Assembly (NCBI GenBank): GCA_001796965.1
Contig: MGOA01000168.1
Span: 1 to 7,903 of the forward strand
DNA: 7,903 nucleotides
Source: Chloroflexi bacterium RBG_16_64_43
Lineage (GTDB): Bacteria > Chloroflexota > Anaerolineae > Anaerolineales > RBG-16-64-43
Direction of reading: 5' to 3'
In this document: in pieces, positions 5,637 to 7,903 of the stretch
Numbering within the stretch: position 1 is the first letter of the stretch
How the letters are laid out: every line of letters begins with the position of its first letter
The notes under the pieces: model-generated
What the model saw: the letters and a program-made list of their open reading frames with translations, nothing else
What the model was told of the DNA's origin: nothing
Database searches by the model: none
Position numbers and translations under genes: made by a program

Positions 5637-6191
5637 ATGGGATTGAAGCCCGATCACTGGATCAAGCGCATGGCCCGCGAGCAGCGCATGATCGAACCGT
5701 TCGAGGACGCGCAGGTACGCGACGGGGTGATCTCGTACGGAGTCTCGAGCTACGGCTACGACATTCGCGTGGCGGACGAATTCAAGATCTTCACCAACGT
5801 CCACTCAACCATCGTCGACCCGAAGAACTTCGACCCGCGGTCGATGGTGGACTTCAAGGGCGCGGTCTGCACTATTCCTCCCAATTCATTCGCCCTGGCG
5901 CGCACGGTCGAGTACTTCCGCATTCCGCGCGGCGTGCTCACCGTGTGCGTGGGCAAGAGTTCCTACGCGCGCTGCGGGATCATCGTCAACGTCACGCCCT
6001 TCGAACCGGAGTGGGAGGGCTTCGTGACGCTGGAGATATCCAATACCACGCCGTTGCCGGCGCGGATCTACGCCAACGAGGGAATCGCCCAGGTGCTCTT
6101 CTTCGAGGGCGACGAGCCGTGCGAGATCTCGTACGCCGACAAGCGCGGCAAATACCAGCGCCAGACGACGATCGTTCTCCCTAAAGTCTGA
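5637..6191 (+). CDS. dcd: dCTP deaminase
   Basis: The 184-aa product is predicted to deaminate dCTP to dUTP in the cytoplasm, feeding thymidylate synthesis after dUTPase action. It belongs to the trimeric dUTPase/dCTP deaminase fold. Family landmarks are SSYGYDIRV (37-45), the nucleotide-binding GKSSYAR (106-112), and TLEISNTTPLPA (131-142). By comparison with E. coli Dcd, E133 would be the catalytic glutamate. It is the monofunctional-looking variant with NVTPFEPEWEGFVTLE common in many non-enteric bacteria; whether it also has dUTPase activity is not evident. It is full length. The SD sequence GAGGAG (5625-5630) overlaps the stop codon of the FAH gene and lies 6 nt before the ATG at 5637, consistent with one transcript and possible translational coupling. 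No dUTPase gene lies in this window. Confidence 0.96.
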   Translation: MGLKPDHWIKRMAREQRMIEPFEDAQVRDGVISYGVSSYGYDIRVADEFKIFTNVHSTIVDPKNFDPRSMVDFKGAVCTIPPNSFALARTVEYFRIPRGVLTVCVGKSSYARCGIIVNVTPFEPEWEGFVTLEISNTTPLPARIYANEGIAQVLFFEGDEPCEISYADKRGKYQRQTTIVLPKV

Positions 6192-6503
6192 CAGCAAGGT
6201 TGGCGGGAGACTCCTCAAGGCCTCTTCCGGACGAGGGCACACCACGCCTTACGCATGTTCGCGTGGGGTCGGTGTGCGCACGCCTCGCGCGTTTGTGTGA
6301 ACGCTCATGCGGTTCTTGCGCTCCTTGTGAGAAGCTAGACGCGAACCCGTGTGCGCTCAAGTAGCGGCGCAGAGGATTCGCCTTGGAGTTGGTACGGGGC
6401 CGGGACCGATCCTCACCCCGAGGACTTGCGCCGCACCTCGCCCTCGGCTATACCGCCTCTCGGCGCACGGCGAAGAGGGGCAAGCGGAGAGGCTTTCCGC
6501 ATT
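6192..6503. other. Convergent intergenic gap rich in inverted repeats
   Basis: No gene is credible between the convergent dcd and comEA stop codons. Hairpin A, 6237-6277: GCACACC+ACGC pairs with GCGT...GGTGTGC. Hairpin B, 6364-6434: GCGGCGCA (6364-6371) pairs with TGCGCCGC (6427-6434), and the adjoining GAGGAT (6372-6377) with ATCCTC (6409-6414), giving about 14 bp interrupted by one 12-nt bulge. GCGGA (6484-6488) / TCCGC (6496-6500) is a short hairpin just past the comEA stop. None has a T-run. Bases 6306-6322 match 1047-1063 of the tandem repeat at 16 of 17 positions. The structures may terminate both genes; this is inference. Confidence 0.6.
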
Positions 6504-7067
6504 CTATTCCACCGTCACCAGATCGCGTATCTTCTCGAGCAGCGCCGGCCCAATCCCCGAGACGCGCAGCAGATCCTCCACCCGGGCAAATGGCCCATGC
6601 CGTTGGCGTTCATCGATGATTCTCTGAGCGAGGGTGGGGCCGATGCCAGGCAGGCTGTCCAACTCGGCCAGGCCGGCGGAGTTGAGGTTGACCCGGTGGT
6701 TGGGGGCGGGGGCCGTGGCCGCGGGCAGGGCCCCGGGCAAGGGCGTGAGCACCGCGGTGGGGCGGAAGCGAACGCGCACCTCGTCGCCCGCGCTGAGCGG
6801 CGCGGCCAGGTTGAGGCCCTCCAGGTCTGCCTGCGGCAGGGCGCCGCCGGCGGCCTGCAAGGCCTGCTCGACCAGGCTCCCGGCCGGTAGGTGGAACACT
6901 CCCGTCGCGCGCACCGCGCCGCGCACGAAGACTTGTATGCCGGGCGGGTCCGGCGGCGGGAGGAGTTCGACCGGACGGCCCGGGCTGCCGCGGGCCAGAA
7001 TGAGGATGACAGCCGAAGCGATCAGCCCGGTGAACAGGCCGAAGAGGAAGAGACGCCAGCCGGCCAT
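6504..7067 (-). CDS. comEA: ComEA-like SLBB and helix-hairpin-helix DNA-binding protein
   Basis: The 187-aa protein resembles ComEA, the membrane-anchored receptor that binds double-stranded DNA outside the cytoplasmic membrane during natural transformation. A single hydrophobic segment at residues 5-25 (LFLFGLFTGLIASAVILIL) acts as anchor. A proline-rich linker follows, then an SLBB-like domain at about 44-102 (VFVRGAVRATGVFHLP...). A second Ala/Pro linker (103-123) leads to tandem helix-hairpin-helix motifs at 125-187, seen as VNLNSAGLAELDSLPGIGP and LLRVSGIGPALLEKI. Length and architecture are normal. I chose the ATG at 7067 because it directly precedes the membrane segment and a GGGGG run lies 5 nt upstream; a GTG at 7139 would add 24 unlikely residues. 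It stands alone: downstream is the convergent dcd, so comEC is not in an operon with it. A general extracytoplasmic DNA-binding role other than uptake is possible. Confidence 0.92.
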   Translation of the reverse strand: MAGWRLFLFGLFTGLIASAVILILARGSPGRPVELLPPPDPPGIQVFVRGAVRATGVFHLPAGSLVEQALQAAGGALPQADLEGLNLAAPLSAGDEVRVRFRPTAVLTPLPGALPAATAPAPNHRVNLNSAGLAELDSLPGIGPTLAQRIIDERQRHGPFARVEDLLRVSGIGPALLEKIRDLVTVE

Positions 7068-7114
7068 AGCCACCCCCTGGGGCTGCACGCGTCGATCGTC
7101 GCATGCAAGCCCGC

Positions 7115-7123
7115 TGGTATAAT
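7115..7123 (+). promoter_or_regulatory. Extended -10 promoter of the DUF554 gene
   Basis: TATAAT (7118-7123) is a perfect -10, preceded by TGG to make an extended -10 element. No good -35 is seen near 7095, which is common for extended -10 promoters. Transcription would start near 7130, leaving a leader of about 42 nt before the GTG at 7172. This position argues against translation starting at the upstream in-frame ATG (7103), because that reading would put the -10 box inside the gene. Confidence 0.7.
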
Positions 7124-7171
7124 GGCGCGTCGTCCCCACAATTCTACATCGTTCACAGGGCGGAGCACCAC

Positions 7172-7879
7172 GTGACCGGCACCCTCATCAACGTGGCATC
7201 GATAGTCGTGGGAAGCGCCCTGGGGCTGCTCATCGGCGCGCGTTTGCCCGAGCGGCTGCGCTCCACTCTGATGGCAGGCATGGGCCTCTTCACCCTCGGC
7301 CTCGGCCTGCAGCAGTTCGTCAAGACCGCCATCCCGATCCTCGTTCTGGTGAGCGTCGTCCTCGGCACCTTGCTGGGCGAGGCTGCGCGTCTGGAAGATC
7401 GCCTGCAAGGCCTCGGCGCGTGGCTGGAGGCGCGACTCACGCGCGACTCGGAGGGCGCCTCTTCGCGCTTCGTGCAGGGGTTTCTCACGGCTAGCCTGCT
7501 CTATTGCGTCGGACCGATGGCCATCCTTGGTTCCATTCAGGACGGTCTGACCGGAGACTTCCGTTTGCTGGCAACCAAGGGCGTGATGGACGGCATCGCC
7601 TCGCTGACGCTGGCCTCGACGCTCGGAGCAGGAGTGTTGCTTTCTGCGCTGCCGGTGTTTGTCTACCAGGGTGCGCTGACGCTGCTGGCCGGCTGGGCGC
7701 AGGCTGTACTGACCCCGGCGATGATCGCCGAACTCACCGCCACCGGCGGGGTGATGATGATAGGCATTGGCCTCAATTTGCTGGAAGTGCGCCGGGTACG
7801 CGTGGGTAACATGCTTCCGGCGTTGGTCGTCGCGCCGCTCCTCGTCTGGCTGATCGCGTTGTTCGGTTTCGCGATCTGA
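7172..7879 (+). CDS. DUF554 family membrane protein
   Basis: This 235-aa integral membrane protein belongs to the DUF554 family (E. coli YqgA, B. subtilis YdfK), whose function is unknown. The family N-terminus TGTLINVASIVVGSALGLLIG is clear, as are GLFTLGLGLQ and the central CVGPMAILGSIQDGLTGD. About seven hydrophobic segments are visible: near residues 3-22, 30-45, 52-72, 102-122, 138-178 (probably two) and 185-235 (probably two), with a charged amphipathic stretch at about 73-96. The start is the GTG at 7172, with GGAG at 7162-7165 six nt upstream, and it falls exactly at the family's usual first residue. It is divergent from comEA with a 104-bp gap. The length is normal for the family. 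It could be a transporter, but nothing here shows a substrate. Confidence 0.92.
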   Translation: MTGTLINVASIVVGSALGLLIGARLPERLRSTLMAGMGLFTLGLGLQQFVKTAIPILVLVSVVLGTLLGEAARLEDRLQGLGAWLEARLTRDSEGASSRFVQGFLTASLLYCVGPMAILGSIQDGLTGDFRLLATKGVMDGIASLTLASTLGAGVLLSALPVFVYQGALTLLAGWAQAVLTPAMIAELTATGGVMMIGIGLNLLEVRRVRVGNMLPALVVAPLLVWLIALFGFAI

Positions 7880-7903
7880 CACCCTCCCCGGCAGATTGCA
7901 ACA

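Noticed and set aside
4613..5638. 341-codon minus-strand open frame
   Set aside because: Antisense to the FAH gene, which has the metal ligands and an SD; composition is shadow-like.
4735..6254. Shared 11-mer ACGCCTTACGC at 4735-4745 and 6244-6254, each by a hairpin
   Set aside because: An 11-base match is expected by chance several times in a window of this size, and the flanks do not match.
7022..7882. 286-codon minus-strand open frame
   Set aside because: Antisense to the DUF554 gene; rich in Gln/Arg/His with no domain.

Overview
This is a GC-rich bacterial chromosomal window with tightly used SD-type ribosome binding sites. It holds one partial gene, six complete protein genes and one tRNA. 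Nothing in it points to a phage, plasmid, insertion sequence or CRISPR locus. The gene set is a TGS/ThrRS-like nucleoside kinase, an RpiR-type regulator, an FAH-family enzyme, a dCTP deaminase of the SSYAR type, an SLBB-HhH ComEA-like protein and a DUF554 membrane protein. With the repetitive hairpin elements between genes, this would fit an environmental Chloroflexota (Anaerolineae-like) genome. That placement is an inference from gene content and style, not something the sequence proves.

Layout. Positions 1-829 (minus) carry the ATPase subunit of an ABC-2 type exporter, cut by the window edge. Positions 830-1363 have no gene but contain a 129-bp tandem repeat with palindromic cores. A tRNA-Asn(GTT) follows on the minus strand at 1415-1487, with a near-consensus promoter upstream and an intrinsic terminator downstream. 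Divergent from it, 1556-3265 (plus) encodes a TGS-SAD-uridine kinase fusion. A second gene-free stretch, 3266-3827, contains an 83-bp tandem repeat and a plausible promoter for an RpiR-family regulator (3828-4679). The FAH-family enzyme (4817-5626) and dCTP deaminase (5637-6191) follow on the same strand, separated by 10 bp, and look co-transcribed. A convergent gap (6192-6503) rich in secondary structure separates them from comEA on the minus strand (6504-7067). A DUF554 membrane protein (7172-7879, plus) is divergent from comEA.

Working together. The window is mainly housekeeping and small accessory metabolism: pyrimidine nucleotide supply (nucleoside kinase and dCTP deaminase, in separate transcription units), a sugar-phosphate-type regulator next to a catabolic-type FAH enzyme, and DNA uptake (ComEA). 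I do not see a convincing undescribed multi-gene system. The parts most worth a second look are the two unrelated intergenic tandem-repeat families, the symmetric -10 box between the tRNA and kinase genes, and the structured convergent gap after dcd.
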